From: Peribolospora baueri
Taxonomy: Eukaryota; Basidiomycota; Peribolosporomycetes; Peribolosporales; Peribolosporaceae
Length of the DNA: 64,000 bases
NCBI GenBank assembly: GCA_029717555.1
Contig: JAMDHS010000070.1
Location: 1-64,000, forward strand
Direction: 5' to 3'
Made by a program: the position numbers and the translations under genes. Of the stretch, positions 23,792 through 35,579 are shown piece by piece. Each line of letters begins with the position of its first letter. Position 1 is the first letter of the stretch. The notes beneath the pieces were generated by a model. The model saw only the letters and a program-made list of their open reading frames with translations. It had not been told where the DNA came from and did no database searches.

Positions 23792-26169
23792 TCTTGGAGA
23801 TGATCGCAGTTACGATTCGACGACGTCTGTTCACGTACTTGTCTACATACACACGACACGGTACATGTACAGCTGCCATTCATTTCCATTTGTACCATCA
23901 GCAACATTTTGAGACGAGGACAATGCTCCCAAACCGATTCATCATCGAGGCCCACGCCCCGCCGTCCGTCCGCCCCATCACTACCTCGAACGACGAGATA
24001 ACCGGACGACCAACGCGTTCGCACACCCAGCCGAGCGGAGGGACGAAGCTGAAGCTGGACTGCGTGCGAAGCATCGCTTCGACACACCGTCCGAGGGTGC
24101 CCCCTTGTACAAAGCCTCGTCCATCCATCCTCGCCGGCGCTTTACAAGCGGGGGTTCTCAGGCGACGGCCCAAGCAGTGCGTAAGGACGGCTGGTTCAGT
24201 TTCAAGTCCCAAGCTTGTCCAAATAAGGGGGGGGCGGCTAAAACTAAGACGGGGTTCTCACCAGTTTTACCGCACGTGCTGGTCTGGAGATACGGGTCAC
24301 GAAAGAAGGAAGGATGGCGAATGCGAATCGCGCACGGGCCACACTCCGCCGCAACCGGCAAGGCCCATCATCGCGACGACATGCATCCGACGACTTCCTT
24401 TCCGCTTCCATCACGACTACAGCTCGCAAGGCTCTACTGAAGCGCTCCACTTTGCGAGAGGCTCACTCAACGACAGCTGAAGCCGATAAACGAGGACGGT
24501 ATAACAGCGCTGCTCAATTCGGAACAGTTCGACATCGCTCCAACATTCGACATGGAAGCGGACAACGTCTCGCGCTCTGAGCCTACGCTTTGTTTTAGCA
24601 ACTGACTGGCGCTTCTGGACACACCTTGTCTGTCCCCTCTCAGCGTAGCACCGCCACCCAGCGTAGCACCTCCTCGCGGAGCAGCGGTAGGTCCCGCAAC
24701 CACTCCTTGCGCGCCAGGGAGGTGGTGCTCGTCCGACAGACCCCTAGGCGCAAGGTCCACGTTCAAACTTGGGTCCACGGGAACCCGTTCGTGGCTGACA
24801 GCGGACTAGTCTCCACCGTCGAGGAGGACGAGCAAGAGATCTTCGGGACCTGGTCCCAGTGGTGCTCTGAGGTCTGCTCTGAGGCCTGGGGTCCGTATGG
24901 CGACTCCATCGACCGAGGTACTTCCCGCTTCCTTTCCGTTTCCCCAAGCCGGGACACGAACTGGTACAGCCAGAGCTACAAGCCGGCCCAGGTCGTTCCT
25001 ACCTGTGCCTTGACATAGGGAGAGTCTTTCGTCTTCGAGTCTGGTGTCGACTCCACGGACAGTCCCGTTCCGCCTCTTCCGAACCTCCCAGCGACGCGTT
25101 TGGTGAGCACGGTGGGCAATGTCCAAGGCGGTCAACGACGCCACCACCTAAGCAACTGTACCCTTGAGCGCTCCGGTTCTCTCCGTCGCTCGACCCGCTC
25201 GACCGTCTTCTCCAAGTCGTGAGAAGGCTCCGCCTCGAATGATTCAGAACAGGTCAACCCGGATGCGATGACGATTGACTTGGACCAGGTTCGGTTGACT
25301 TTGAATGCTCTCCCTGGGGCACCCCCGGCCAATACCGTCCATCAGGCCCCCTCGCCCATCTCTCCTCCTCCATGCGCCCCGAGCATTCCGCGCTCCAACT
25401 TGCTGTTCTTCCGGCAACGCCAAAGCCGGAGGAGTGCCGTCGCTCCCAGTGTTGTCGAGGGCAAGAGCGGAGCATGCAAGGGCCAGACGGCGTCTTCGGC
25501 TTTGCAGGATGCGCCTAGAGGAAGGTCGAGGAGGTGGATCTGGAACCCGGAAGCTCATGGGCAGAGGATGATGTGAAGGCGGGTGACAAGCCGAAGGCGA
25601 CGGGCCAGACGGTGGGAGTGCTGTCCCAGCATAGGGAGAGGGAGAGGTGGTGGTGAGAACGGTCGGCTCGCTTTTGCCTAGGTGCTGCTTGAGTCTGGAT
25701 TGTCTAGGTTTTTCTTTGGTTTGCTTCCCTGCTGTCTCTTTCCCGTCGACGTCCCTTCTCTTTCTATTTCTTCTCCTTTCCCACTAATCGATTCTCTCTC
25801 TTTTCCCGTTCGAAGCCTTTCCCGCTCGAACTTGATCGACTCTCGCTCCTTTCCCACTCGAACTTGAGCGACTCTCGCTCCTTCGCCGTCACCCCGTTGC
25901 CTTTGCAACAGAAAATAGACACCGCCCGCCCCACCGCCCCCCTGTAGTAGTAGCATTTAGAAGAGACACGGCGATGTCATCTTCCGGGCGGAATTGGAAA
26001 ACAACGAAAAAGGGTCTTCAACAAGAGAAAAACGGTCTTCAACGGGGAGGGAAGATAAAGCAGCAAGGAAAAACAAGAAAGAAACAGGGAGGGAGGAAAA
26101 AACGGCGAGAAGAAACGGTTTTCAGCAGTGTCGTGCCACGTGGCAAAATGGAAAAGCGCGGGCGGAGAA
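23792..26169. other. Repeat-island edge, no clear gene
   Basis: Several frames are open here. One at 24626-25018 (plus, 130 codons) has unusual Trp/Ser-rich composition (FGTWSQWCSEVCSEAWGPYG) but no family I know. The sequence also holds a CAGCGTAGCACC pair at about 24643 and 24659, 32-bp repeats at 25805-25885 and purine-rich DNA after 25990. It lies next to a Ty3/Gypsy-type fossil and may include its flank or end repeat; no terminal repeat could be matched by eye. Confidence 0.35.
25805..25885. repeat. 32-bp tandem repeat
   Basis: CCCGCTCGAACTTGATCGAC at 25821 recurs with two changes at 25853 (CCCACTCGAACTTGAGCGAC), each followed by TCTCGCTCCTT. A half-length copy starts at 25805. Confidence 0.7.
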
Positions 26170-26230
26170 TCAGCAGGGGAAGATGAAAAACAAGGAGAAA
26201 AGAGTCTTCAACAAGAGAAAAACGGTCTTC
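26014..26230. repeat. Direct repeat pair, 27 bp identical
   Basis: Positions 26014-26040 and 26204-26230 are identical over 27 bases (GTCTTCAACAAGAG..., ending CGGTCTTC). They sit 190 bases apart at the low-coordinate edge of the Ty3/Gypsy-type fossil. Confidence 0.8.
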
Positions 26231-28510
26231 CCTGCGAGAGGTGATCCATGCAGTTCCTCCATGACCAGAGGGCGCAGGGAAGCTGGGACGAAGGGTCTCG
26301 AATGATAGAGGAGAGTGCCATCTGAGCTGAGCTTGAAATGCCGCAACTGTGCTCCGAAGTTCTTGGGCTTGGGCTGGGATGGGTCCTTGAGCCAGGTGAT
26401 CACTGGTGTGATGGCTGCATCCGTCTGCTGAGCTGTGCGAATGTCTTCTAGGAGGTTATATGACAAGGCCGTGGTCCGGAGTGTGTTGAGCCTCGCTCCT
26501 GGGGGGCCCTTCCAAGGGACCATCGCCCTCGATGGTCAACTGGGGCCGAGGTGAGCCAGGGAGGGAGCGCACGAGGTAGGCCACAGCAGTTGCAGAGAAG
26601 CTCCGTCCAGCGAGCTTGCCGCCTGGAGAGGTTGCGCTGAGCCTGGAAGTTCTGGAGGGCATGATGGTCTGCGAAGACCTCAAACCTGGGTGCCCCTTCC
26701 AGAAACACACGCCAAGTACGCAGAGCATGCACAATGGCAAGGAGTTCCTACTCAGCGCAGTTCAGGATGACAACTGAATCCATTGGCCTTCGAGTCCAGG
26801 ACTGGAATGGGAAGGCCAGGTTGATAAAAGCGCAGAACTGGGACTGAGGTGAAGGCTCTCTAGCTCCTGGAAGGCGTTATCACAGGAGATGTCCCAATTG
26901 AATGGGGCGCCCTTGGACAGGAGTGCAGAGGTCGGGACGATGATCTTGCTGAAGTTCCGGATGAAGCGGCGATAGAAGTTGGCCAGACCGAGGAAGACTT
27001 GGATGTCATGGACTGACTGAAATGTCCTGGCGCCATCCTCGACAGCTTTGTCATCGTCTATCTCGATGACATCCTCGTTTACTCCAGCACGGAGGAGGAT
27101 CACCTGCGACACCTCGAGCTCGTCCTAGAGGCCCTAGCCAAGCACACTCTCTATGCTTCTCCCAGCAAGTGCTCTGCCAAGGTCAAGTCTGTCCTAGACT
27201 AGAGACGATGAAACCAAGATATTCGATCTGGGAGGCGAAGAAGGAGCACTTGCTGGGAAAAGCAAAGAGTGTGTGCTTGGCTAGGGCCTCTAGGACGAGC
27301 TCGAGGTGTCGCAGGTGATCCTCCTCCGTGCTGGAGTAAACGAGGATGTCATCGAGATAGACGATGACAAAGCTGTCGAGGATGGCGCCAGGACATTGTT
27401 CATCAACCACTGAAAGGTGGCAGGAGCATTGGTCAAGCCGAAGGGCATGACCAGATACTCGAACTGCCCATAGCGTGTCTTGAAAGCCGTTTTGGACACA
27501 TGGCTGGGGTCGATGCGGACTTGATTGTAGCCCGAGCGCAAGTCCAAGTGTAGAACTTGGCCATGGCGAGACGATCTAGGAGCTCATCAACCCTTGGCAG
27601 GGGATAGCGATCCTTGATGGTCTGCTCGTTGAGAGCAGATGGCTGGATCCGGCCTGAATCGATCTCCTCTTTGAGGTAGGCGCGAAGGGTGTTCAACTCC
27701 ATCTGTGACAGACGGTAGACTGGACCATTGACTGGTGCTGAACCTGGTTCTTCATGGATTTGGTGGTCCACAGCCCGCTTGGGAGGTAGACCATCTGGGA
27801 GCTTGTCAGGGAAGGTCCGCCGATGCTTGGCCAGCAGCTGGAGCAGTCGGCTATGCAGCGTGACCTTGTCTGGAGGCAAGTGGATGTTGTGCTGAGAGAC
27901 TGGAGACTGGACTGGAGTCGACATCTGGGGCTGGACTGAGTTCTTGATCTTGAGGACAGGAGTCAGGAGCTGGACGATCCTGGGCAAGGTAGAGGTCGGT
28001 CTCCTTCGCCACCACTTGGCGAGAGACCGCAAGACAGGAAGGCTTTGCCTCTGAGGCAGAAGCCACAGGACCAGGGACAGGACTGGGAGACATGGTGACT
28101 GGCTCTGACTCCTGGGAGGAGTGGAGACATCCAAGGCAGCAAGGGTAGGCTGGACTAGGGCGTGAGTAGGCTGAACTGGGATGTCGCAAGATTGAACCAG
28201 AGTGTCGCAAGGCTGAGGCCAACGGAGTTGATTCCGAGGCCAGTCGATGTCTGTTGGAGAGATCCAGCCAGGGTTTGCCCAGGATGATATCAGTCCGCGT
28301 CGACTATGGGGGCCACAAGAGCAGTAAACTCTGGGCTAGCTGCTTGGGGCACCTTGTAGCCTGGATGGAGGTCCAGATGGACTGGGTGATTTCCATCCGA
28401 GTGCCATCAGCAAAACACAGCAGCCCAGTTCGCCATCCAGCTCCCAGCACCCAACCATGCGAGCGGCGCTGTGCTGTCAGTTAGGATGGGCCAGTGAGGA
28501 AGGACAAGGC
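26170..28510 (-). mobile_element. Ty3/Gypsy-type LTR retroelement fossil (pol part)
   Basis: On the minus strand the usual pol order can be recognised: a protease-side stretch with DIILGKPWL (about 28300), reverse transcriptase ([17 protein letters not shown] and [16 protein letters not shown], about 27600-27300), RNase H (about 26740-26450) and the start of the integrase (LYHSRPFVPASLRPLVMEEL, about 26270). The frames are scattered and the element is plainly broken, with several breaks and some internal rearrangement; no complete end repeats were matched. RT blocks are still easy to read, so it is old but not ancient. The gag part was not found next to it. Confidence 0.85.
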
Positions 28511-30519
28511 AATGAATGTCAGTCAGCCAGCAGCCAGTGCGTACGATTGCCTGACGACAGATACAGGACAAGCAGGGACGAGTCCAGACGGGAACCGACC
28601 GAAGGGGGTCGCGTTCGGACGGGCGGGAGCAGACTAACATCCTCGTTCTCCTTTGCCGGCCACAGCAAAAACTTGGTGAGCGACACAGCTGCCTTGCTCC
28701 GCAGCCAACGTTGGACTATATAAGCGGGACTTGGGGCGTGTCTGGCTACCGAAGTTGAGATGGGAAACCGAAAATCCGGGGACCTTGTACGCCTTGCTCG
28801 TGTCGTTCGAGTCGTCGCTGAGCTTGACGAGCTCTGGATGCTCGCGTTGAATCCGCTCCAACAGTTCGCGATAGGGCACGAGTTTCTTTGTCGACCAACG
28901 GTTTCCTCCCAGCTCCAGCATGGACGCCAACCTCCTTCAGAAGATCCGAGAACAGCTCCAGCGGCTCGAAGAGGACAATCAGCACCTACGAGCCCACACT
29001 GGGCACCGAAGCCGAAGTGGAAGCCGACGAGGTGCAAGGAAGGACGGCCTCAGCGCTCGCCTCGCAGCCCATTGGCGGTCGTCAGGGTAGGTCTAGTGGT
29101 CGCGTCGATAGCCCAACGAACGCGATCCTGTCCGTCCGTCGTGTCGTCTTCGGTAGCGCAGCGCAGATAGGCGTGCCTGCTCGGGTCTGTCTCCCAAACG
29201 AGTGGTGAGACGATGGAAGAATGGCTTGGCGTCGACTGACTGCCTTGCTTCTTCCCCGCCTCGAGGCTGTGCCCAAGGTTCGCAATGCGGAGGACGACCG
29301 CAGCAGGAACGAACAAACAAGGAGACGGTGCGTCGGCGTCGGCGTCGGTGAAGCGAAGGCAAAGCCCGAGCGGAAAAGAAGCCCACTGGGCTCGAACAGC
29401 GCAACAGCTCTCAACGCTGACTGGACTCCCGGAAAACCTGGGCCGTAATTGGACCGACCTCATTCTTAGACTGTAGGAGATGCGAGTTCCCGTCAAGATC
29501 GAACGTGATGGAAAGTTTGGTCAATATTGAGATCCGATAAGGTCGGACAGTTAGAGAACATAGATACTTGAGTGCTCCGAAGGAGAGTTGTCATGTTACT
29601 ACCACTCTCTCTATCGGAGATATGCTCAAACGCATCGAGCTGGAGAGGGAACTTGCTGCCAAACTGTGAACGGGCGTCAGAAAGGACAAGATCCATCGCC
29701 ATTGCCCACACTGACGTACAGAGCGAGGATTCTCGACTCTTAGTAGACAAGAATCCAAGATGGTTTAAGTGAAAAAAGAGTCGTCACTAAAGGCTGGCAC
29801 GCTTCCGATGGGCCTCGTAAACTATTGCAAGGCTGGGGAAGCAGTTTGCTAGACGTCTAGCTCAAATATATGGTAAGTATACACTTCTGCGACAAGGAGG
29901 ATTTGCCCTCCAGTCCTTCCGGAGGTCAAATTCATAGGTTCAGCAAGTCGAGGCCATAGAAAGGATGAGTGCATAGATGTATGGACACTCAGGGTGAGCC
30001 GCCATCTATCAAAGCAGCCATCGAGGAGCTCATCTCCTACTGACCTCGAACAACCTTTCCAACCTGACCCTCCGCTTGCTTGTCCTTGATCACTGCCTCG
30101 AAGAAGTCAACAAGGACGTGAAAGTTCGGCGTGGGACCAAAGTTAACACTCTCTGTGGGGCGCTCCATCTCTTCTTCCATGCGGATCCTTCCAGCGCCGT
30201 CGAGGTTCTCTGCCGCCGCCACCGCCATCGCCATACTTGTTATCGCAGCGTACCGGGTCGATCTGGATGAGCGAGTCATCGGGCTGCAATTGGCTTGGCC
30301 GTGTGGCCTGGGACATCTTCAGGTGCGCTCAATGGACTCATACGAGCACTCCGTCGGCGCTTGGAGGGAGACGACGTCTGCTTGAGCATGCCCCCGGTCC
30401 CGATCACTCGGCTGACTAAGCCCTGCAAGTGAATTTTCCCCGTGACAGTGTGGCTCACCCCTTCTCGTCCCCGCAGACGACACACGATACGCATCAAACA
30501 CAAGGGCTCGCCCACCGCC
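28511..30519. other. Repeat-island DNA; short coiled-coil frame
   Basis: Nothing is firmly a gene. A TATA-like ACTATATAAGC at about 28716 is followed at 28920 by a short plus-strand frame of 55 codons starting MDANLLQKIREQLQRLEEDN, which would form a coiled coil. This could be the start of a gag-like protein or a lost gene. An 80-codon minus frame at 30037-30279 contains GPTPNFHVLVDFFEAVIKDK with no family I recognise. The final 100 bases are the crotonase promoter and leader. Confidence 0.35.
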
Positions 30520-31836
30520 ATGACGAAAGTTATAGTTGATCGCACACACGCACCTGTGCTTGTTGTTTGCATCAACAGGCCCGAGGTGCGCAACGCTGTG
30601 GATGGGGAGACGGCGAAACTCCTGCACGCGGCGTTTGAAGCATTCGCAGAGGATGACGAGGTGAGTGGACAATCGAGGCGTCGCACCAGGACTGCAACGG
30701 ACTTTTGATAGCTGTCTCCTCCCTCGTCCTATGTCAGATGCGTGTCGCTGTGTTGACGGGGGTTGGGGGAAACTTTTGTGCCGGCGCCGACCTGAAAGCC
30801 ATCTTGGCAGACAGACGGTCAGCAACGCAACTCGGGAGCACTTCCAACCGCCTCAACTCTGACATGGACGCATCGGGCCCGATGGGGTTAGTTTCTTCAC
30901 TCGACGTTACTCCACGCTTACTTACATGCCGCGAATCCCCACTTCCATGTCACTGATCTTTCCCTTTCCACAATCCTCGCTAATCAGACCCACGCGGCTG
31001 TGCCTGCCCAAGCCCGTGATCGCTGCCATCAGCGGATTCGCCGTTGCCGGCGGCCTCGAATTGGCCTGCTGGTGTGACCTGCGCGTTGCAAGTGAGGGGG
31101 CGCAGCTTGGAGTGCTCTGCCGGCTTCGCGGCGTGCCCCTCATCGATGGTGGGACGGTTCGGTGCGTCTTCTCCCAACCGTAGCGACGGAATTAATGGTC
31201 CATTGACGACGCCCCGTGGGCTGTTGATCTGTTGTCGTCTCGTCTCCAATTTTGCAGACTTCCCCGCCTCATTGGCCTATCCAGAGCACAGGATCTGATA
31301 TTAACAGGGTATGTTGGCAAGCGTCATTAACTCCTTCCGATTATGACCGTCCGACTCTCTGAATCTCGCGTTCGCTGAGCACACTCCCTACCTCACCGCC
31401 ACTGTCCAGTCGGCTCATTAGCGGCTCGGAAGCACACCGCATTGGGCTCGTTAATGAGCTAGTTCCTACATCGTCAGGGCCTGCAGCGGTTGAAGAGGTT
31501 GCGAGACGCCTTGCCCACACGCTCGCCAACCACCCACAGCTCTGCATGCTCAACGACCGTCGCAGTACACTTGATGCCACTTATGGAAACGCAAACCCTT
31601 TCCCGCTTCAGATGTCTTCAGGCCCCAAGGCTGGCAAATGGAACGCCCAAGGCGGCGAACGGGAAGCACTCCGCCAGGAGTTTGAGCTCGGTCTGAAATC
31701 CCTGGTTGACATGGGAGACGCCGTCGAAGCGTTCGTGAATAAGAATGGCAAGACCGGCCGAAAGGCCGAGGGAGCCAACTCACGAGGCAGAAAGAGACCT
31801 GGTTCCAGTATAGGCGAGCCGAAAGCCAAGATGTGA
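30520..31836 (+). CDS. Enoyl-CoA hydratase/isomerase (crotonase) family
   Basis: Five exons (30520-30660, 30738-30886, 30988-31161, 31258-31308, 31410-31836) give 313 residues in a closed frame. The crotonase fold is clear: INRPEVRNAVD, the oxyanion-hole segment FCAGADLKA, then KPVIAAISGFAVAGGLELAC with the second oxyanion-hole glycine, LPRLIGLSRAQDLILTG and GSEAHRIGLVNELVP. Members hydrate or isomerise acyl-CoA esters in fatty-acid or amino-acid breakdown; the substrate is not evident. The region after GLELACWCDLR runs AQLGVLCRLRGVPLIDGGTV, so the usual second catalytic glutamate is not obvious. A Lys/Arg-rich tail (GRKRPGSSIGEPKAKM) gives no clear peroxisomal signal. It is the only intact host gene inside the repeat island. 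Confidence 0.92.
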
Positions 31837-32609
31837 GGCCGCCCAAGGCAATGCCAACCTCACTCGGTCTCTCCAGCTCATCATATGTCCCAGTAGCTTT
31901 CTTACCGTCACAGACGCCTCTTTTCTTCCGAGATGCTTTCACTATAGGCACCGAGATCTCATTTGTGCCTTTCCCCCCATCGTCCTATGAGCATGGATCG
32001 GGCATGGACATGTACACATGTAATTACCGCATACCTGGACGGTAACATCTTTTCGACACTCACTTCGTTTTATCCATTTATTGGTTTTCCTCCACGCCAT
32101 CCCCGACACGTCTACGCATTGGTATGTTTGTCGGCCTATCTGTATTTCTGTCTGTGCTGTTAATTTCAGACGAGACAGTCACAAATGTAGGGTTGATCTT
32201 TCTTTTAAGGCTTACCATCAGTCTGTCCATCGCGCCGCTTCTGTCTGGGTTAGTAGGGTGAGGAAGGGGACGAAGCGCGATGGCGGCTGCCTTTGAAGTA
32301 GGATGAAGAGGTCATGTCGAGTGAATCGCAAAAAGATGAGGAGGGCGAAAAGGCTGGAGAGCTGTTTCGCTGAAACATGCCCGTGCACTGGGAAGTGAAT
32401 AGAAGACGGGCAGCGTGGACCCGAGGATGGTAGCAGTTGGGCGCGAAGGAGGGTCTCGGGTGAAGATACGGATTCGGCTGCCTCGTTGTGGGAGCGGCCG
32501 CGGTTGCACCGGCGGTGGGACTGTCCCTTCAAGCGTCGCTCGGTCCTGCCGCTTTACGTACAGTCTACGAGGCGGAGTTAGTGGGCGTGCTACTGCGCCG
32601 CGCATCCTT
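31837..32609. other. Crotonase 3' region, no gene seen
   Basis: This is AT-richer than the rest of the window and holds no domain. It ends at the A-rich tail of the LINE to its right. Confidence 0.45.
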
Positions 32610-32639
32610 TGATTTTTTTAATAACATAATAGATGGAAT

Positions 32640-33861
32640 GTGTAAATATGAAATACTCGCCCTTGACCTCGCTCGGCAGGTGTGGGCCGATTCTGAGTCG
32701 TCAAACCGCAGCGAGCGCTACCGGGTTGGACAATGGCCGTGTGAGAAGCACTACCGCCTCCTCTTCGGCAGCGCGTCGAAGGCGGAGGTAAATATGACGA
32801 AGGTCGGCATCGAAATAGAGGGCATTGATCGGCGTGGTACGGAATACACCAAGTAGCGCTCGGGCAGCCAGACGTTGCACCTTGTCGATTTGATCCGCGT
32901 GACCGGACGTCGGGGACTGTGGGAGCCATTGAAGGACAGCATAGTCCGTGATCGGTGTGACGACAGTGAGGAAGAGGCGGCGGAAGTAAGGAAGCGGAAT
33001 CCCCCACGTCGTGCGAGCGAGGGAGGAGAGGGCCATGAGCGCCCGGTGTCCCTTGCCGCTGGCGTACCGGACGTGCTCGTGCCATCGGAGTTTTCGTCCA
33101 AGACCACGCCTAGATACTCGGCCGAAGCGTCGGGATAGATTTGTTGGCCGGCGAACGTGATAGGCGGGAGGTCGGAGGCCCGCTGAGATCCGGGGGGGGG
33201 GGGGGGGGGCGAACACGACAAATTGCGACTTAGCCGGGTCGAACTTGGCGCCGTGATCGGCGGCCCACCCCTCGGCCCGGCCGGCTTGCCGCTCTAACCG
33301 CCTGGTAGCGATGGCGGCCGTCGGCCCGAGAGCGTGAAGCGCGACGTCATCGACATAATCGATGGCGCATGGTCAGTTTTGAGCCCAGCCACTTCCGCGT
33401 TATAGAAGGAAGAGGATTGGCGAGCGTGGGGAGCCCTGTGGGATCCCAACGGCCACAGGCACGGTCTCGTGTACGTAGGAGCCCATGCGTATTGCCGTAG
33501 TGCGGTCGCGAAGCCAGCTGGTGATCAGTCGGACATGGCGATCGTCGACGCCCTTGCGGCGGAGGTTGTAGCCGAGCCGGTCGGGGTTGACGTTGTCGAA
33601 GGCCCCAGAGACGTCGCAAAACAGGACCGCCAAACACTCTTTGTGCCGCCACGCCTCACGAATCGTCTCCGTGAGGTGCGTCAGCGCGTCGGAGGTCGAC
33701 CAAAGCGGGCGCGCCCCCAAAGTGCGTGTCGGGAAGGCCGCCACAGTGTTCGGCCACATATGAGGCGCCAGAACCGCCTCGAGCACCTTGCCGAGGGTTG
33801 TTAAGAGCGAGATGGGTCGGTATGCTTTGCAGACGACCTCCTCATGCTCGTCACGGCCCAC
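32640..33861 (-). pseudogene. LINE reverse transcriptase, 3' part
   Basis: RT blocks are visible in order: AYRPISLLTTLGKVLEAVLA, AVLFCDVSGAFDNVNPDRLG, VGIPQGSPRSPILF and a YVDDVALHAL box, followed by the thumb and C-terminal part (SQFVVF, PITDYAVLQWLP, HADQIDKVQRLAARALLG). The frame changes at least twice, around 33400 and near the G run at 33191, so this copy does not encode a working enzyme. It starts abruptly at GRDEHEEVVCKAYRP, where the inverted block ends. Confidence 0.8.
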
Positions 33862-34905
33862 GGTCTAGAACTCGTCTCTCCCAGGGGCACTCCAACCTTT
33901 CGTCGGGCCCACGACGGCGCCGCAACATGCATCGACCTCGGCTTCGCTTCCGGCTTCGTCAAGGATCACCTCTGCCAGTCGAAGGTCGACGACTTCTCCT
34001 ACGGATCGGATCACTCCCCGCTCTCCTACACACTCTGGCTCCCCGGGGCGGCCTCTGCCAGCCACGAGGCCTCGCCCCAGCCTCTACGTTGGGACGCCGT
34101 GGACCTCAATGACGTTGTCGAGTCCGTCAGAGTCAACCTGTGCGACTGGCCTGGCGAGCCGCGAACAGAAGAGGAGGTCGATGAGGCGGCACTACGCCTC
34201 ACGATCGCCCTTCAGCTCGTCATCCATGCGCACGTGTCCCCCGTCGTCGACCCTCGCAGTATGCCAAAAGGTGGTGGAACCCGGAGATCCTGAACCCGCT
34301 AGTCGCTGAGGTCAAGCGCTGTGAGCATCGACTGAGGCGACTGGAAGAGGGGTCGCTGGAGCTTCTCGAGGCGGCCGAACAACTTCGCGTGGCAAGACGT
34401 CGCCTCAAGACCGGGGTTCGACGGGCTAAACGAGACCACTGGCGTACTTTCTTGGAGGGATTGGGAGGAGACTCGGTTTGGACTGCTGCACGGTACGCCA
34501 GGAATCCCCCGGGCGACACCGGAGTTATGCCACTCCGGGATCCGGCAGCGCCACCGTCATCTGGTCATCCGGCAGTAGTGGCGGCACCCGCCTAAGCCGA
34601 GCCCTTCCTGCGAACCTTCTTCCCCCCCGCCTTCGGTGAGTGTCCCACGGTTGGATCCTACAACTCTCCCATCGCCGGTGGAAATGCCCCTTCCCGCGCA
34701 AGAGGAAGTCCGCCGGGCCCTGTTTCGGATGGCGCCCAGAAAGGCGCCTGGGCCGGACGAGATACCGGCTTTCTTTCTACAGGCGGCCTGGCGTGTTATC
34801 CAAGGCCCCCCTCACGGAGCTCGCTCGCGCATCCTTCCGACTGGAACACTACCCGCGCCCCTTCAAAACGTCCTTCACCTGCGTCCTTCGGAAGCCTAGA
34901 AGACG
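33845..34905 (+). pseudogene. Inverted LINE block: endonuclease end, RT start
   Basis: On the plus strand the frame starts at TAHGLELVSPRGTPTF, runs through the endonuclease end (DFSYGSDHSPLSYTL, with the Asp-His pair), the linker (HRLRRLEEGSLELLEAAEQL; RRAKRDHWRTFLEGLG) and RT block 0 (RMAPRKAPGPDEIPAFFLQA), and ends at LEHYPRPFKTSFTCVLRKP. The flanking minus-strand parts stop at EEAEARVVRLL and restart at GRDEHEE, so this block fills the gap between them once its orientation is ignored. Confidence 0.75.
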
Positions 34906-34906
34906 G

Positions 34907-35560
34907 ACTACACGAGCCTCGGCCTCCTCGGTGGGGTGTCCCCTGGGGTTCCACGGCGGGTGGTGTAGGTTGAAGTCGCCGACAGCCAGGATCGCCGGGA
35001 TAGCCGCTGCCTGGAGGTGGGTTAGCACGTCCTGGAGTGGGCCGAAGGCCGATGTCGTACCTGGGGCGTTGTAGAGGTTGAGAACGGCGAGCCCACGCTG
35101 CCATGTTTCCCGGGGTGAAGAAGGGAGGACTGTGACGGCCGCGGCGTCATACGAGGTGGTCGGCAGGGCGGAGACGCGGCTGGGAGGGAGCAGCCGAGTG
35201 TTGAGTGGGCCGAAGGCCGATGTCGTACCTGGGGCGTTGTAGAGGTTGAGAACGGCGAGCCCACGCTGCCATGTTTCCCGGGGTGAAGAAGGGAGGACTG
35301 TGACGGCCGCGGCGTCATACGAGGTGGTCGGCAGGGCGGAGACGCGGCTGGGAGGGAGCAGCCGAGTGTTGATCAGGATGGCCGACCGCGGACGACTAAA
35401 AGGGGAGACAGGAGGCAGTGGGTATGATATATGGTTCCTGCAGACAGATGAGATGGTATCTTGCCGTCTCTTCATCATGAAGGAGCGAGTGGAGGGCGGT
35501 GTCACTACGTCGGCAGTTGAACTGCCGGACGCGGATCCAACCGCCTCCCCCGCCGGGCTC
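34907..35560 (-). pseudogene. LINE endonuclease, N-terminal half
   Basis: Readable pieces are FNCRRSDTALHSLL, ICLQEPYI, then RLLPPSRVSALPTTSYDAAA and ILAVGDFNLHHPPWNPRGHP, the last with the catalytic DFNLHH block. The domain is interrupted by a 168-bp duplication and stops at the inversion boundary. Confidence 0.75.
35035..35371. repeat. 168-bp tandem duplication inside LINE
   Basis: The sequence starting GTGGGCCGAAGGCCGATGTC at 35037 recurs at 35205, and the two copies appear identical by eye over the full 168 bases. As 168 is 56 codons, the coded segment (NTRLLPPSRVSALPTTS to NLYNAPGTTSAFGPL) is repeated in frame. Confidence 0.9.
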
Positions 35561-35579
35561 TACAGGATGCGCGCCATTT

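Noticed and set aside
27045-28510. Reading the Ty3/Gypsy-type fossil as a working host-domesticated gene
   Set aside because: Its parts are scattered among frames with several breaks and rearrangement; no single long coding frame remains.
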